This document shows, piece by piece, positions 17,177 to 26,147 of a stretch of 64,000 nucleotides of DNA (positions within the stretch are counted from its first letter, which is position 1; every line of letters starts with the position of its first letter). This stretch comes from Bacteriovoracaceae bacterium (GTDB taxonomy: Bacteria; Bdellovibrionota; Bacteriovoracia; Bacteriovoracales; Bacteriovoracaceae), in NCBI GenBank assembly GCA_029865945.1, contig JARXAH010000026.1, positions 1 through 64,000 of the forward strand, written 5' to 3'. A program made the position numbers and the translations under genes. A model generated the notes under the pieces. It saw only the letters and a program-made list of their open reading frames with translations. It had not been told where the DNA came from and ran no database searches.

Positions 17177-17877
17177 AGTATTTCCAATTTATATCCAACC
17201 CCACGAATGTTGGAGATGACCAATGAGTGATTAGGATCTGTTTCGGCCCATTTTCTTAAGGAAACAATATAGTTGTCCACGGTCCTGTGGGAGGGAAAGG
17301 CATTTTCTCCCCAAACTAAGTCGATAATTTCATCGCGCGTGACAACTTTTCCTTTCGCATCATAGAGAATTTTTAAGATGGAACATTCTTTATGTGACCA
17401 GTGTATTTTATTTCCATAAGCATCCTGAGATAAAAAACTAGCAAAATTGATGGATAATTTACCAATCTTAATTTCATCTATATCGGCGGTTAACAATTTT
17501 TGCAGCCCTAGGATTTTTTCCAGCCTCATTTGGAGTTCTTTCAAATGAAATGGCTTGGTTATAAAATCTTGCGCTCCCATCTCAAGTCCAGCTAATTTAG
17601 TTGTGGGATCATTCATGGCAGAGGCAAATAAAATGATGGTTTGCGGATTTTTTTTTCTCATCTCAGTACCAATTTCTAGGCCAGTGCCATCAGGTAAATC
17701 AATATCTAGAAGTGCAATTTTGAATTCTTCTTTGGCAAGAATATTTCTTGCTTCTTCGCATGTATGGCAAACTTTGCAAGAAAGTCCTTTGTCCGATAAG
17801 TATTCACTTAAAGTAGCTGAAAGCGCGATTTCATCTTCAAGAATTAAGATATTGGTATTAACAGCAACCAGATTCAT
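17173..17877 (-). CDS. OmpR-family response regulator inside the heme operon
   Basis: A 234-residue regulator. The receiver domain (1-125) has the acidic pocket ILEDE, the phospho-acceptor Asp58 in ALLDIDLPDG and the conserved Lys in ITKPFH. The C-terminal winged helix (about 140-232) shows the OmpR pattern WSHKECSILKILYDAKGKVV and VDNYIVSLRKW, ending in IRGVGYKLE. It should bind DNA as a phosphorylated dimer. It overlaps both the kinase gene upstream and hemE downstream by ATGA, so it is expressed together with heme enzymes. Targets are unknown; the heme operon itself is an obvious candidate. Confidence 0.92.
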   Translation of the reverse strand: MNLVAVNTNILILEDEIALSATLSEYLSDKGLSCKVCHTCEEARNILAKEEFKIALLDIDLPDGTGLEIGTEMRKKNPQTIILFASAMNDPTTKLAGLEMGAQDFITKPFHLKELQMRLEKILGLQKLLTADIDEIKIGKLSINFASFLSQDAYGNKIHWSHKECSILKILYDAKGKVVTRDEIIDLVWGENAFPSHRTVDNYIVSLRKWAETDPNHSLVISNIRGVGYKLEIL

Positions 17878-18809
17878 TTACGACTCATTTCTTCTGCGGG
17901 ATCTTGAATAGAAAAAATCAACTCCGAAACAAGAATGGAATTTTCTCGTTTGAAAGTAATACTTCCTTTTTGTAATTCCATTAATCTTGTTACCAAGTAC
18001 AGGCCAAAACCGTTTTTCTTAGAAAAATTTCTATTCTTTATATTTTGGTGAAGAAGAAGAAAATTAGTTTCTGAAATGCCCTCACCGTCGTCTAGTACCT
18101 GCAGGGTAAGTTGCCTGGTATTATTTTGGATAATGATGATTTTGCATTCTTTGGCATTTTTAGAATGATTTAAAATATTGGTAATTAAGTTGCTAAAAAT
18201 AATTTCTAATGCCCGGGTATCACCTAAAATATGCAGTTCATCAATGTTACTTAGTTCCTCTAATGAATCTGTTATAATCTTTCCTGTTAATCCCTTTGGA
18301 ATCAAATTCATGACCGATTGTAAAAATCTCATAAGAGGAATTGAGGTTAAATGAATTCGGTCACCCATTTCGATGGAAGAAAGCTGTAGTACATTATTAA
18401 TGAATTTAGAAAAAGTTTGGGTTGAATTTTTTAGTCGATTTGCAAGCGTTTCAATTTTGATAGGATTTTTTTCGTCGATGAGCGCTTCTGCTTGTACTTG
18501 TATGGCCGCTAAGGGATTCTTAATTTCATGGGCCATTAGTCCAAAAAAGTTTTGCATGGATTTTGATTTACCTAAATCTCGTATGAATAAATAAATGACG
18601 GTAATAGATAGGAGTGTGAGGAGTACAAAGAAACTTATTCCTTCCCAGGTGAGCATACGATAAATATTGTAGGGGGACTCTAAGTTGGGTAATTGGTCTT
18701 TTAAAATAGTACTCAAGTGAATCATTAAAAAAATCCACCAACCTCCCATTACTAAAATGAGAAATAACCAAATGAGCGCTAAATAGTAAGGCCACTTATT
18801 CACTCTCAA
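17874..18809 (-). CDS. Membrane sensor histidine kinase inside the heme operon
   Basis: A 311-residue kinase. Two membrane helices (about 7-29 and 54-75) flank a short periplasmic loop of about 25 residues, too small for a classical ligand-binding domain. The HisKA segment GLMAHEIKNPLAA carries the phosphorylated His near 95; the ATPase domain has NLITNILNHSKN (N box), DDGEGIS and GFGLYLV (G boxes). There is no HAMP domain. The gene overlaps hemL by 14 nt and the regulator by 4 nt. A small intramembrane-type sensor is implied; the signal is unknown. Confidence 0.9.
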   Translation of the reverse strand: MRVNKWPYYLALIWLFLILVMGGWWIFLMIHLSTILKDQLPNLESPYNIYRMLTWEGISFFVLLTLLSITVIYLFIRDLGKSKSMQNFFGLMAHEIKNPLAAIQVQAEALIDEKNPIKIETLANRLKNSTQTFSKFINNVLQLSSIEMGDRIHLTSIPLMRFLQSVMNLIPKGLTGKIITDSLEELSNIDELHILGDTRALEIIFSNLITNILNHSKNAKECKIIIIQNNTRQLTLQVLDDGEGISETNFLLLHQNIKNRNFSKKNGFGLYLVTRLMELQKGSITFKRENSILVSELIFSIQDPAEEMSRK

Positions 18810-20121
18810 TCCCCAATCTCAAACTTAATTCTTCTAACACATTTGCATGTGCCGTGCTTACAAAACCCACTTCGTAGGCGTTGGGAGCTAAGTATACACC
18901 TCTTTCAAGAAGAAAATGAAATAAAGGATAGAAGGAGCTCATGATCGAAGTTGAAAAATGGGAAGTATTGCTTGGCCTTGGAAGAGAATTTCCAGATTGA
19001 TCTAGGGATGGAGCAAACCAAAACAGCGATCCTTCTCTAATCACGTGGGAGGGCGAGAATTTATCGCGGTGTTGCTCGAAGAAGCGCACCCACATATTTT
19101 CTATTTTTTTTGAAAGAGCTTCTAGATTTTGATAGAAGCCCGGTTCTGCTAATATTTCAAGTTGCTTAAGCCCTGCACTCATAGCAACGGGATTGGCAGA
19201 TAAGGTACCAGCTTGATAAACTGGGCCAACCGGTGCCAGCATTTCCATGATGTGTTTTTTTCCAGCGATCGCTCCCACTGGCATCCCACCTCCAATCACC
19301 TTTCCATAGGTAATAATATCAGGAACAATATTGGTGACTTCGGCCATACCGCCAAAAGCAATTCTAAAGCCAGAAATGACTTCATCAAAAATCAGTAAAG
19401 ATTGATATTGATCACATAGAGTTCTAAGAAATTTTATAAAATTGATGTTTTGTTTTAGTAGCCCATAATTAGCTGGGAGTGGTTCTAGAATGATGGCCGC
19501 AATTTCTTGTCCTTGTGTTTCAAAAAGGAAACGCAATTTTTCTTCATCACCTAATGGGCATACGAGTGTATTTGAAATCGATTCTGCTCCTACACCAGCG
19601 CTGGTGCTTTCGCCTTCTCCCGCAAGCCCTGACCCTGACTTAATGAGCATGGAATCTAGATGTCCATGATAACATCCTTCAAATTTTAAAATTTTTTCTC
19701 GCTTGGTGTAACCCTTAGCGATTCGTATTGCTGCCATGACTGCTTCCGTCCCTGAATTGACGAAGCGAATTTGATCAATGAAGGGAATTTTTTTTACAAT
19801 GAATTCCGCCAAGGCCAATGAATATTTTTCACATGCTCCAAAACTCCAACCTCGATCGAGAGCATCGATGATGACTCGTTTCACTTCTGGATGTTGATGT
19901 CCTAAAATGAGTGGGCCAAAGCTCATACAAAAATCGATATAGTTTTTTCCAGATTCGTCCCATAGGTAGGCCCCCTCGGCCCTCGAGATAAATCGAGGTG
20001 ACATGTCTAGGCCTTTAAAACTTCTCACAGGTGAGTGAACGCCTCCGGGAACAACTTTTTTTGATCTTTCAAAAAGCAATTCACTTGAATCGTTACCATT
20101 TAAATTTTTCATATTGGACAT
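18796..20121 (-). CDS. hemL: Glutamate-1-semialdehyde 2,1-aminomutase
   Basis: A PLP enzyme of about 441 residues that converts glutamate-1-semialdehyde to 5-aminolevulinate. Conserved blocks are VPGGVHSPVRSF near the start, CMSFGPLILGHQHP, RFVNSGTEAVMAAIR, LIFDEVISGFR, and ITYGKVIGGGMPVGA, which holds the PLP-binding Lys. I prefer the ATG at 20121, which has AAGG 6 nt upstream; an ATG at 20127 is two codons earlier. It follows hemCD with a gap of a few bases and overlaps the kinase gene. Together with hemA it makes the C5 pathway to 5-aminolevulinate. Confidence 0.95.
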   Translation of the reverse strand: MSNMKNLNGNDSSELLFERSKKVVPGGVHSPVRSFKGLDMSPRFISRAEGAYLWDESGKNYIDFCMSFGPLILGHQHPEVKRVIIDALDRGWSFGACEKYSLALAEFIVKKIPFIDQIRFVNSGTEAVMAAIRIAKGYTKREKILKFEGCYHGHLDSMLIKSGSGLAGEGESTSAGVGAESISNTLVCPLGDEEKLRFLFETQGQEIAAIILEPLPANYGLLKQNINFIKFLRTLCDQYQSLLIFDEVISGFRIAFGGMAEVTNIVPDIITYGKVIGGGMPVGAIAGKKHIMEMLAPVGPVYQAGTLSANPVAMSAGLKQLEILAEPGFYQNLEALSKKIENMWVRFFEQHRDKFSPSHVIREGSLFWFAPSLDQSGNSLPRPSNTSHFSTSIMSSFYPLFHFLLERGVYLAPNAYEVGFVSTAHANVLEELSLRLGIESE

Positions 20122-20129
20122 AATCATCC

Positions 20130-21833
20130 TTAAGATTGATTGAGAAACGTAGCAGTTAATTCCTGTGGCCCAGAAATGGGATGAACTAAAATTTTATTTT
20201 CACTAAATTGCTGAGCAGTAAAGCCAAGGCCGCAAAAATGGTTTCGGGATTGAAACGTACTTTCTAAGCTATTCACTCTAAAAATATTTTTGTAGTACAA
20301 GTACTGTGGGTAGCTGGACCAAAAAAATATTTTACAACTTAAAATCGCTTGAAGATTATTTTTGGGAATATTTTCTATCTGAGTCGGTAGATGCTCATAG
20401 CTTGGAACAACGTTGGCCCGTTTCGAATCTTTTTGAGTAAAATAGAGGGGACAAAAAACGGGAAATTTCTTATCTATTACATCGACATTGACATTGACAT
20501 CGAAATCGACATTGGCCATCGCCCTCACCAACGAAGAATTTTGAAATTCTTCTACCCACTCTTCAGAATTACCAAATAAATCTCCATGAACCCATATATC
20601 TTCATTCGCCAAGTGTTCGTGAGTCTTTGATCCAGCGGCGAAAACTAAAGAACTTAAACGTTTATCAAACTGTAAATGTGCAGATTTTTTCCAATTTTTT
20701 AAAGCATATTTTGATGTAATGATGTCAAACCGGTTTAAGTGATTTGGGTTTAAGGAATTGATGGTTTCTTGAATTTTTTCAGGGCGATCTTCAATCGGCG
20801 ACTTGATATAAAAGGAATCATAAACAAATGGTCCGTGATGAATATTCATTCCCACAAACATTTCATTGGATTGAAATTGAAATTTGATTTTATTGATGAA
20901 ATTATCGTCAGCGTTACTCCATTCGGTTTGCAATATTTTTATTTTTTTTTCTTTTACGATCCCCTGCACACACATCAATTGGGAGTGGTTAGTGGGATGG
21001 GACTTAACATAAATCCCTAACGGTAAGTGGCAACCACCACCATGATTTTTAAGAATTTGTTTTTCTCTTAACGTTTCATTTTTGGTACGCTCACAATTGA
21101 CTAAGGAAAATATCTCATCTATTTCCTTTCTTCTTTCATGATCAATCCTACCTTCAATGGCGAGAGCGCCTTGTCCTGCAGATGGTGGGAAATCTCCTAA
21201 GGGCAATAATTTTATTTTAAATTGATTTAAGAGCGGAAGAATCTGGATCCTGGCCATTTCATCGGCACATAAACGATCAAGGCCAGCGGCCGCTAAAATG
21301 ATGGCATCATATTTTTTATTTTGTAGCTTTTCTAGTCGAGTGGGTACATTGCCTCTGAGCATTTCAAATTCTAAAGGAATTTTTCTTAAGCTTACAGGTA
21401 AATACTTTTCTAAATTTTCTTTTACTAAAGTATTTCGCCTAGGTGAGCTTGTTCCAATTCTGATACTTTTTGAACTTGAGCTAATGTCTTTGCTCATGAT
21501 GAGACAATCATGAGGGAAATGTCTCTTTGTAATGGCCGCTAAATAACTTTCTTTAGGACGTTCTACTCCTAAATCTTTAAAGGAATGCACAACCACATCA
21601 ACTTGATCATTTTGGAGAGCAACATCGAGCTCTTTTGTGAAAAAATTTTGCCCCTCCATTTGCCACAAAGGTTGCGCCAATTGCACATCACCAGTGGTTT
21701 TAATGGTCACAAGTTCCCAGGTAACGTTAGGTAGCCCTCGTTCTCGTCTGATATGATTAATTTGGTCCAAAATTTGTTGGGATTGAACTCTCGCAAGTAA
21801 ACTTGGCCTAGTGCCTACTCTAATGGGTCGCAT
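20130..21833 (-). CDS. hemCD: Hydroxymethylbilane synthase fused to a divergent uroporphyrinogen-III synthase
   Basis: A 567-residue two-domain protein. Residues 1 to about 310 are HemC: IRVGTRPSLLARVQSQ, VVHSFKDLG, GTSSPRRNTLV, RGNVPTRLEKL and SAGQGALAIE are all present, and the Cys that binds the dipyrromethane cofactor is in HGGGCHLPLG near 266. The remaining 250 residues have the length and position of HemD but little sequence resemblance apart from the short FAAGSKTHEHL and CGLGFTAQQF blocks, which fit HemD. A VDFDVNVNVDVIDKK insert is encoded by hexamer repeats (20481-20514). It overlaps hemA by 14 nt. Confidence 0.85.
   Translation of the reverse strand: MRPIRVGTRPSLLARVQSQQILDQINHIRRERGLPNVTWELVTIKTTGDVQLAQPLWQMEGQNFFTKELDVALQNDQVDVVVHSFKDLGVERPKESYLAAITKRHFPHDCLIMSKDISSSSKSIRIGTSSPRRNTLVKENLEKYLPVSLRKIPLEFEMLRGNVPTRLEKLQNKKYDAIILAAAGLDRLCADEMARIQILPLLNQFKIKLLPLGDFPPSAGQGALAIEGRIDHERRKEIDEIFSLVNCERTKNETLREKQILKNHGGGCHLPLGIYVKSHPTNHSQLMCVQGIVKEKKIKILQTEWSNADDNFINKIKFQFQSNEMFVGMNIHHGPFVYDSFYIKSPIEDRPEKIQETINSLNPNHLNRFDIITSKYALKNWKKSAHLQFDKRLSSLVFAAGSKTHEHLANEDIWVHGDLFGNSEEWVEEFQNSSLVRAMANVDFDVNVNVDVIDKKFPVFCPLYFTQKDSKRANVVPSYEHLPTQIENIPKNNLQAILSCKIFFWSSYPQYLYYKNIFRVNSLESTFQSRNHFCGLGFTAQQFSENKILVHPISGPQELTATFLNQS
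20481..20514 (-). repeat. In-frame hexanucleotide repeat in the HemD part of hemCD
   Basis: Five to six imperfect 6-bp units of the form ATYGAM (plus strand) encode alternating Asp/Asn-Val residues in an acidic loop. The repeat is inside a domain that is otherwise short of insertions, and its period keeps the frame. Confidence 0.75.
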
Positions 21834-22827
21834 AGGAAGGTTTAATCATGGATTCGTGGGAAGGAAAAGAAACTTCTTGAGTAAAATACTCGCGTCGCTT
21901 CTCGCTTAAAAGGTAAATTTCTTTTCGTGCGCATTCGATTTTATTCATTTTGAGCTCATGGGAGATAGCACCCTCTTCGAATATATCTTGAAGGCCATAA
22001 AAAATAGGTTGTTTTAAATTTGTTTGGACAGATACGGGTTTGCCAAAGTCGATGAATCTTAAATATCCATTATGTTGATTCGTCCAAGCTTGAAAAAATG
22101 ATTCATCATCTAAAAGCGTAAAATTTTCTACTCCGATGGTATTGAGTATGTGTGGAAACTTAATCCAGTTTTTTTTATCATTCCAGTCAATCATCTCACA
22201 AGAATACTTCGTTGCTAAAGTCTCCCGCTGAAGATCATTCCTTGCGCTGATAAAAACGGGCCGCTTTTTTATGAAATAAGCTATTAGTTCGTCGGCCAAC
22301 TTTCCAGAGCCTAGTATCAAAACAGGGAGAACACTTTCTTTTTGGAGCAATTTATGGGCAATGGAGGCGTAAGAGTGTTGTCCAACTTCACTTAATATTT
22401 GGGATCTAATTTTTTTGGTATCTTGGAGTATTTTCTCCAAAAAAAGAATAATGGGGAGAGCGGTGTTTTTTCCTTGATGACTCTGAAGGTAAACCCGATA
22501 AGCGTCTTTAAACTGTTTCACAATTTCGTTTTCTCCGATTAGACGGCTGTGAATTCCGCAGACGATTTCCAATAAAAAATGGTAGGCCTCTTGACCTGAG
22601 TAAAGGGTGAAATTTTCAATTTTATAACCAGTGATTTTTTGAATCTCTTGGGAAAACTCATCGATGTTTTCGCATACTCCTGCCAGCAGCCATCGTTGAC
22701 ACGTTTTTAGACTAAAAATTTTTTTATCGGCAGCGCCCGCGAGTCCATGAAGATCTTCTTGAAGACCTTCGAGATTACTTGACTGGCGCTCGCTTGGTAA
22801 ATTGGCCAAAAAGAGTGAATTTAACAT
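21820..22827 (-). CDS. hemA: Glutamyl-tRNA reductase, short and divergent
   Basis: About 335 residues, shorter than the usual 415-450. It reduces glutamyl-tRNA to glutamate-1-semialdehyde. The catalytic Cys is kept in SLKTCQRWLL (usual form STCNRTE), and GIHSRLIGENEIVKQFKDAY matches the conserved GLxSxVLGExQIxGQxK block. An NADPH-binding region follows (VLILGSGKLADELIAYF). The C-terminal dimerisation domain is mostly missing. I use the ATG at 22827 because homology begins there; a TTG at 22854 would add nine residues. Neither has a strong ribosome site. Being first in the operon supports the call despite low similarity. Confidence 0.8.
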   Translation of the reverse strand: MLNSLFLANLPSERQSSNLEGLQEDLHGLAGAADKKIFSLKTCQRWLLAGVCENIDEFSQEIQKITGYKIENFTLYSGQEAYHFLLEIVCGIHSRLIGENEIVKQFKDAYRVYLQSHQGKNTALPIILFLEKILQDTKKIRSQILSEVGQHSYASIAHKLLQKESVLPVLILGSGKLADELIAYFIKKRPVFISARNDLQRETLATKYSCEMIDWNDKKNWIKFPHILNTIGVENFTLLDDESFFQAWTNQHNGYLRFIDFGKPVSVQTNLKQPIFYGLQDIFEEGAISHELKMNKIECARKEIYLLSEKRREYFTQEVSFPSHESMIKPSYATH

Positions 22828-22910
22828 CTTCTCATCATATTGAGCTTTACTCAAAAAAGTGTCATGAAACTGTAGACTAACGTGATCTTAGTAGCACTAA
22901 TTTTGAGGTC

Positions 22911-23186
22911 GTGGTATTTCTAAAGCATATGAGATGGTTTGAAAATAGTTATCAAAATTTTAGAAACTTTGATCGAAAGCTAGATAGTCAGATTAGTATT
23001 TTTCTTAAGAATTTTGGAAAAAGCAAATTCATGCTTGCCATGTCTAAAAAAGCGCAAATCTTAGGGCTAGAAAAATTATTTCTTAAGGCCCCGAAGGCAT
23101 TTTTTTACTTTTTTCTTTTTTACTTAATTAGAGATACAATACTTTACATTATCATCCCGATTTATTTTGCCAAATTTTTAGGCTGA
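22911..23186 (+). CDS. Small hypothetical protein with a C-terminal membrane helix
   Basis: A frame of up to 91 residues (GTG at 22911 or ATG at 22929). The first 65 residues are basic and amphipathic and the last 25 are a hydrophobic segment (FFYFFLFYLIRDTILYIIIP). No family recognised. It lies 48 nt before the glycerophosphate acyltransferase gene and might assist it at the membrane, but that is only position. Start codon and even coding status are uncertain. Confidence 0.45.
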   Translation: MVFLKHMRWFENSYQNFRNFDRKLDSQISIFLKNFGKSKFMLAMSKKAQILGLEKLFLKAPKAFFYFFLFYLIRDTILYIIIPIYFAKFLG

Positions 23187-23234
23187 GAAGCGAATTGTGA
23201 GTATGTGTGTCTGTATGATTGAGAGTATTTGTAA

Positions 23235-25019
23235 ATGACCAGCATGGAAAAAAAATCTGAAATTTTGGATTGTGTTTTAACTTATCCCAAAATTCGTGAA
23301 GCTCTAGATAAAAAAACCATTGCCCTCGATGATATTAAAAAAAATATTCAGGAAATTCATGGAGAGGCCAAAGAAAATTGGTTGGAGTTTTCTGAATCGC
23401 TACTCGATCATACCATTGCAAAACTCTACGATTCCATTCCCTGTGAATTGCCTTACGAGGGCTTCAATCTCAGTGATCTTTCTCAAAAATATAATTTAAT
23501 CTTAGTACCGAATCATCAATCTCATGGTGATTATATTGCTTTAAGTTACATTTTTTTTAAAAAATTTAAAGTGGCGCTCTCCATCGCTGGCGGAATTAAC
23601 CTTAACATTTTTTTGTTGGGTACGTTTTTTAGGAACACAGGCGCTTTCTTTATTCGCCGATCATTTCAAAATGACATCTCTTACAAATTAAGTTTTGAAG
23701 GTTATTTGTATTACCTTTTGGCCCACGGAAAAATCGTTGAGTTTTTTTTCGAAGGGGGAAGGTCGCGCACCGGGAAATTATTGCCGCCTAAATTTGGATT
23801 ATTTCAAATGATCCTTGAGGCCCACTCATATCTACCCGATTCCATCAGAAAGCCGCTTCGTTTTATACCAGTCTCTATTGCTCATGAACAATTGCCGGAA
23901 GAAACGGCGCATGCTCGCGAGTTGTCAGGTGCAAAAAAAGAGCGAGAAAGTTTTTTTCAATTAGCAAAAATCATTAAAATATTCGGAAAAAAATTTGGCT
24001 CCCTTCACATTCGAATTGGTCATCCCATTGAAGCGATGGATTTAGAAGATCAAAAATTGCGCACTCAAGAGCTTGCCTTTGAATGTTTTCGTAAAGTCGG
24101 AGAGGGAATTCCCATCACTCCTGTTGCCCTACTTGCTTTGGTTTTATTAGATGACCCCTCAGGTTCATTAACCTTAGAGTCAATTTATGAAAAATCAGAA
24201 AGCATCATAAGTTATTGTGTAAAATTTATGATTCCGTTAGGGGCAGGACTTGGCCCTCATGATTATAAAGGTACGATAAAAAATGCTCTCGATTTGATGG
24301 TGCTCAATCAAAAATTAGAACTTATCAATCATATAAAACTCAAAAGAGCTTTCTACACCATTCGCCCGGAAGCTCGGGTAAAAGTTGTCTATTTTAAAAA
24401 TATGGTACTGCACCATTTTTTAATTCCAAGTATAATGACTTCGGCCTGGTATCTCATTGTGAATGGAACTATCAAGAATTTGCCTGAGCTCAGTCGATTT
24501 TTGATGGAAAAAAGGCGCGAGTTGAGGTTTGAGTTTTATCTTCCTTCGATTAAGCAAATGCTGGGCCTGGCTTTGTCCATCGTCGCTTATACAATTGGAC
24601 GTGAGCTATCTTCTCTCGAAGAAGTTTTTACTTTAAATAAAGAAGAACTTTTTCAAATTGGACAAAAGATTAAGCCATTTTCCAATGCGATCACCTACAT
24701 TTATGAAACGTATTATTTGGCCGTCTTGGCCTATCGTTTTTTTGGCGATCAATATTTTACTCAAGAAGAATTTTTATCTGTTTCAAAAGAAATTCATGAA
24801 CTCGAACTTTCCCATGGCCGCATCATCAAGTATCGGGAAAGCTACTTAGTTCCTATCCTGAAAGATTGCGTGAATTTTTTTATACACACTCAGTTAATCG
24901 CAAAATCAAATGATAAGTACCATGTGATTAATCCACAAAATTTAGATTATTATTTGGCCAAATTTTCTGCAGATGCCAATGATCGAGTTGGAGTTAATTT
25001 AAAAGTTAAAGGAATATGA
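23235..25019 (+). CDS. plsB: Glycerol-3-phosphate acyltransferase (PlsB/GPAT-like)
   Basis: A 594-residue acyltransferase of the PlsB/DHAPAT group, which attaches the first acyl chain to glycerol 3-phosphate. The catalytic block PNHQSHGDYIALS (HxxxxD, about residue 95) is followed by GAFFIRRSF (about 138), FFEGGRSRTGK (about 171) and IPVSIAHEQ (about 213), the four canonical GPAT motifs in order. It is shorter than E. coli PlsB (about 807) and lacks its long N-terminal region. The C-terminal 300 residues are helical. The next gene overlaps its stop (ATGA). Exact acyl donor not inferable. Confidence 0.88.
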   Translation: MTSMEKKSEILDCVLTYPKIREALDKKTIALDDIKKNIQEIHGEAKENWLEFSESLLDHTIAKLYDSIPCELPYEGFNLSDLSQKYNLILVPNHQSHGDYIALSYIFFKKFKVALSIAGGINLNIFLLGTFFRNTGAFFIRRSFQNDISYKLSFEGYLYYLLAHGKIVEFFFEGGRSRTGKLLPPKFGLFQMILEAHSYLPDSIRKPLRFIPVSIAHEQLPEETAHARELSGAKKERESFFQLAKIIKIFGKKFGSLHIRIGHPIEAMDLEDQKLRTQELAFECFRKVGEGIPITPVALLALVLLDDPSGSLTLESIYEKSESIISYCVKFMIPLGAGLGPHDYKGTIKNALDLMVLNQKLELINHIKLKRAFYTIRPEARVKVVYFKNMVLHHFLIPSIMTSAWYLIVNGTIKNLPELSRFLMEKRRELRFEFYLPSIKQMLGLALSIVAYTIGRELSSLEEVFTLNKEELFQIGQKIKPFSNAITYIYETYYLAVLAYRFFGDQYFTQEEFLSVSKEIHELELSHGRIIKYRESYLVPILKDCVNFFIHTQLIAKSNDKYHVINPQNLDYYLAKFSADANDRVGVNLKVKGI

Positions 25020-25441
25020 AGCATCAGAAATCCACTCACCAAAGCGCACTGAGACTGCTTGGAGTCAAGACGACGATTAATCAATGGCCAATAGATCTAT
25101 TAAGGGTGGATAATCTAATCTCCCAGATTGGGGAAATGAGATTAGGTTCTGCTTCTCTTTATTTCTGGTCTAATTTTTCTCACTTATTTGTTATGAGATC
25201 CGTTCATATGATTTCCCCTTTATCAGAATATGAAAGAAATACACTTGGCCATGGGTTAAATTTTTTCGACTGTAAAATTCATGATAAGCTCATCACGAAA
25301 TCTGGATACTTTCTCGAGCAGTGGAAAGATTTTCAAACTTCAGAATTGTGGGAATTTCCCCGGGAAAGTGAGTATTTTTTTGAGCAAGAGATGCGAGGGT
25401 TCGAGATTGACGAAATTAAGAGAATAGAACATATCTACTAG
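25016..25441 (+). CDS. Hypothetical protein coupled to the acyltransferase gene
   Basis: A 141-residue soluble protein whose ATG overlaps the plsB stop as ATGA, so it is translated with it. It has a compact alpha/beta pattern (MRLGSASLYFWSNFSHLFVM) and acidic C-terminus. I recognise no family and see no clear catalytic motif. Placement between a lipid enzyme and infC suggests it belongs with plsB, possibly as a helper, but function is unknown. Confidence 0.6.
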   Translation: MKHQKSTHQSALRLLGVKTTINQWPIDLLRVDNLISQIGEMRLGSASLYFWSNFSHLFVMRSVHMISPLSEYERNTLGHGLNFFDCKIHDKLITKSGYFLEQWKDFQTSELWEFPRESEYFFEQEMRGFEIDEIKRIEHIY

Positions 25442-25472
25442 GTAGGAATGTTTCTTTAATTGTTTTTATATC

Positions 25473-25487
25473 AGGAGGTAACTTATT
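25473..25487 (+). promoter_or_regulatory. Strong Shine-Dalgarno and AUU start codon of infC
   Basis: AGGAGGT is followed, after 5 nt, by ATT, then the conserved IF3 N-terminal reading frame (NQPVRPNR). AUU start codons are known for infC in many bacteria, where IF3 itself discriminates against them and so represses its own synthesis. No ATG, GTG or TTG in this frame lies near the conserved N-terminus. Confidence 0.85.
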
Positions 25488-26084
25488 AATCAGCCAGTTA
25501 GACCCAACCGAGAATCCAAAGATTTTAAAAAAGATGGACAAGGCGGACAGTTTGGACAACAAAAAAAGAATGATGGCCCGCGAGTCAATGAACAAATTAG
25601 AGCTCCTGAAATTCGGTTAATAGGGGACGATGGAAAAGCTTACGGCGTCGTAACTATCTATCAAGCTAGGTTAATTTCACAAGATACGGGTTTGGATTTA
25701 ATTGAGGTTTCGCCCACGGCCAATCCTCCCGTCGTAAAATTGATGGATTTTGGTAAATATAAATATCAACTCCAAAAGAAACAAAGTGAAGCAAAGAAGA
25801 AGCAAGTAGTCGTTGCGATTAAAGAGCTTAAGCTAAGACCGAATATTGAGAAGCATGATTTGGAAGTTAAACTGAGAAGTGTGAAGAAATTTTTTGAGGA
25901 CGGAGACAAGGTAAAAGTTACCATGCAATTTCGTGGAAGAGAGCTAAGTCACCGGGATTTGTGTGAACAACAGTTTCAAATTATCCTCGGACAAGTAGCT
26001 GCCCAGGGCGGAGAGATTGAAAGTCAGTCTCGACTTATGGGAAATAAAATTATTGCGCTATTTAACCCAGAAAAAAAGAAATAG
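25485..26084 (+). CDS. infC: Translation initiation factor IF-3 (AUU start)
   Basis: About 199 residues from an ATT start at 25485. IF3 binds the 30S subunit, keeps 50S away and proofreads the start codon and initiator tRNA. The N-terminal domain begins after a short Lys/Gln-rich extension with NEQIRAPEIRLIGDDGKAYG and contains DLIEVSPTANPPVVKLMDFG; the C-terminal domain has KELKLRPNIEKHDLEVKLR and MQFRGRELSHRDL. Length is close to typical IF3 (about 180) plus the extension. It heads the infC-rpmI-rplT group. The ATG-initiated reading would lose the whole N-terminal domain. Confidence 0.93.
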   Translation: MNQPVRPNRESKDFKKDGQGGQFGQQKKNDGPRVNEQIRAPEIRLIGDDGKAYGVVTIYQARLISQDTGLDLIEVSPTANPPVVKLMDFGKYKYQLQKKQSEAKKKQVVVAIKELKLRPNIEKHDLEVKLRSVKKFFEDGDKVKVTMQFRGRELSHRDLCEQQFQIILGQVAAQGGEIESQSRLMGNKIIALFNPEKKK

Positions 26085-26147
26085 CTCTTTCCTAAAATGG
26101 AAGGGCGTGGTATTCATTAAGGCTTGATTATTATTAAAGGATAGATA

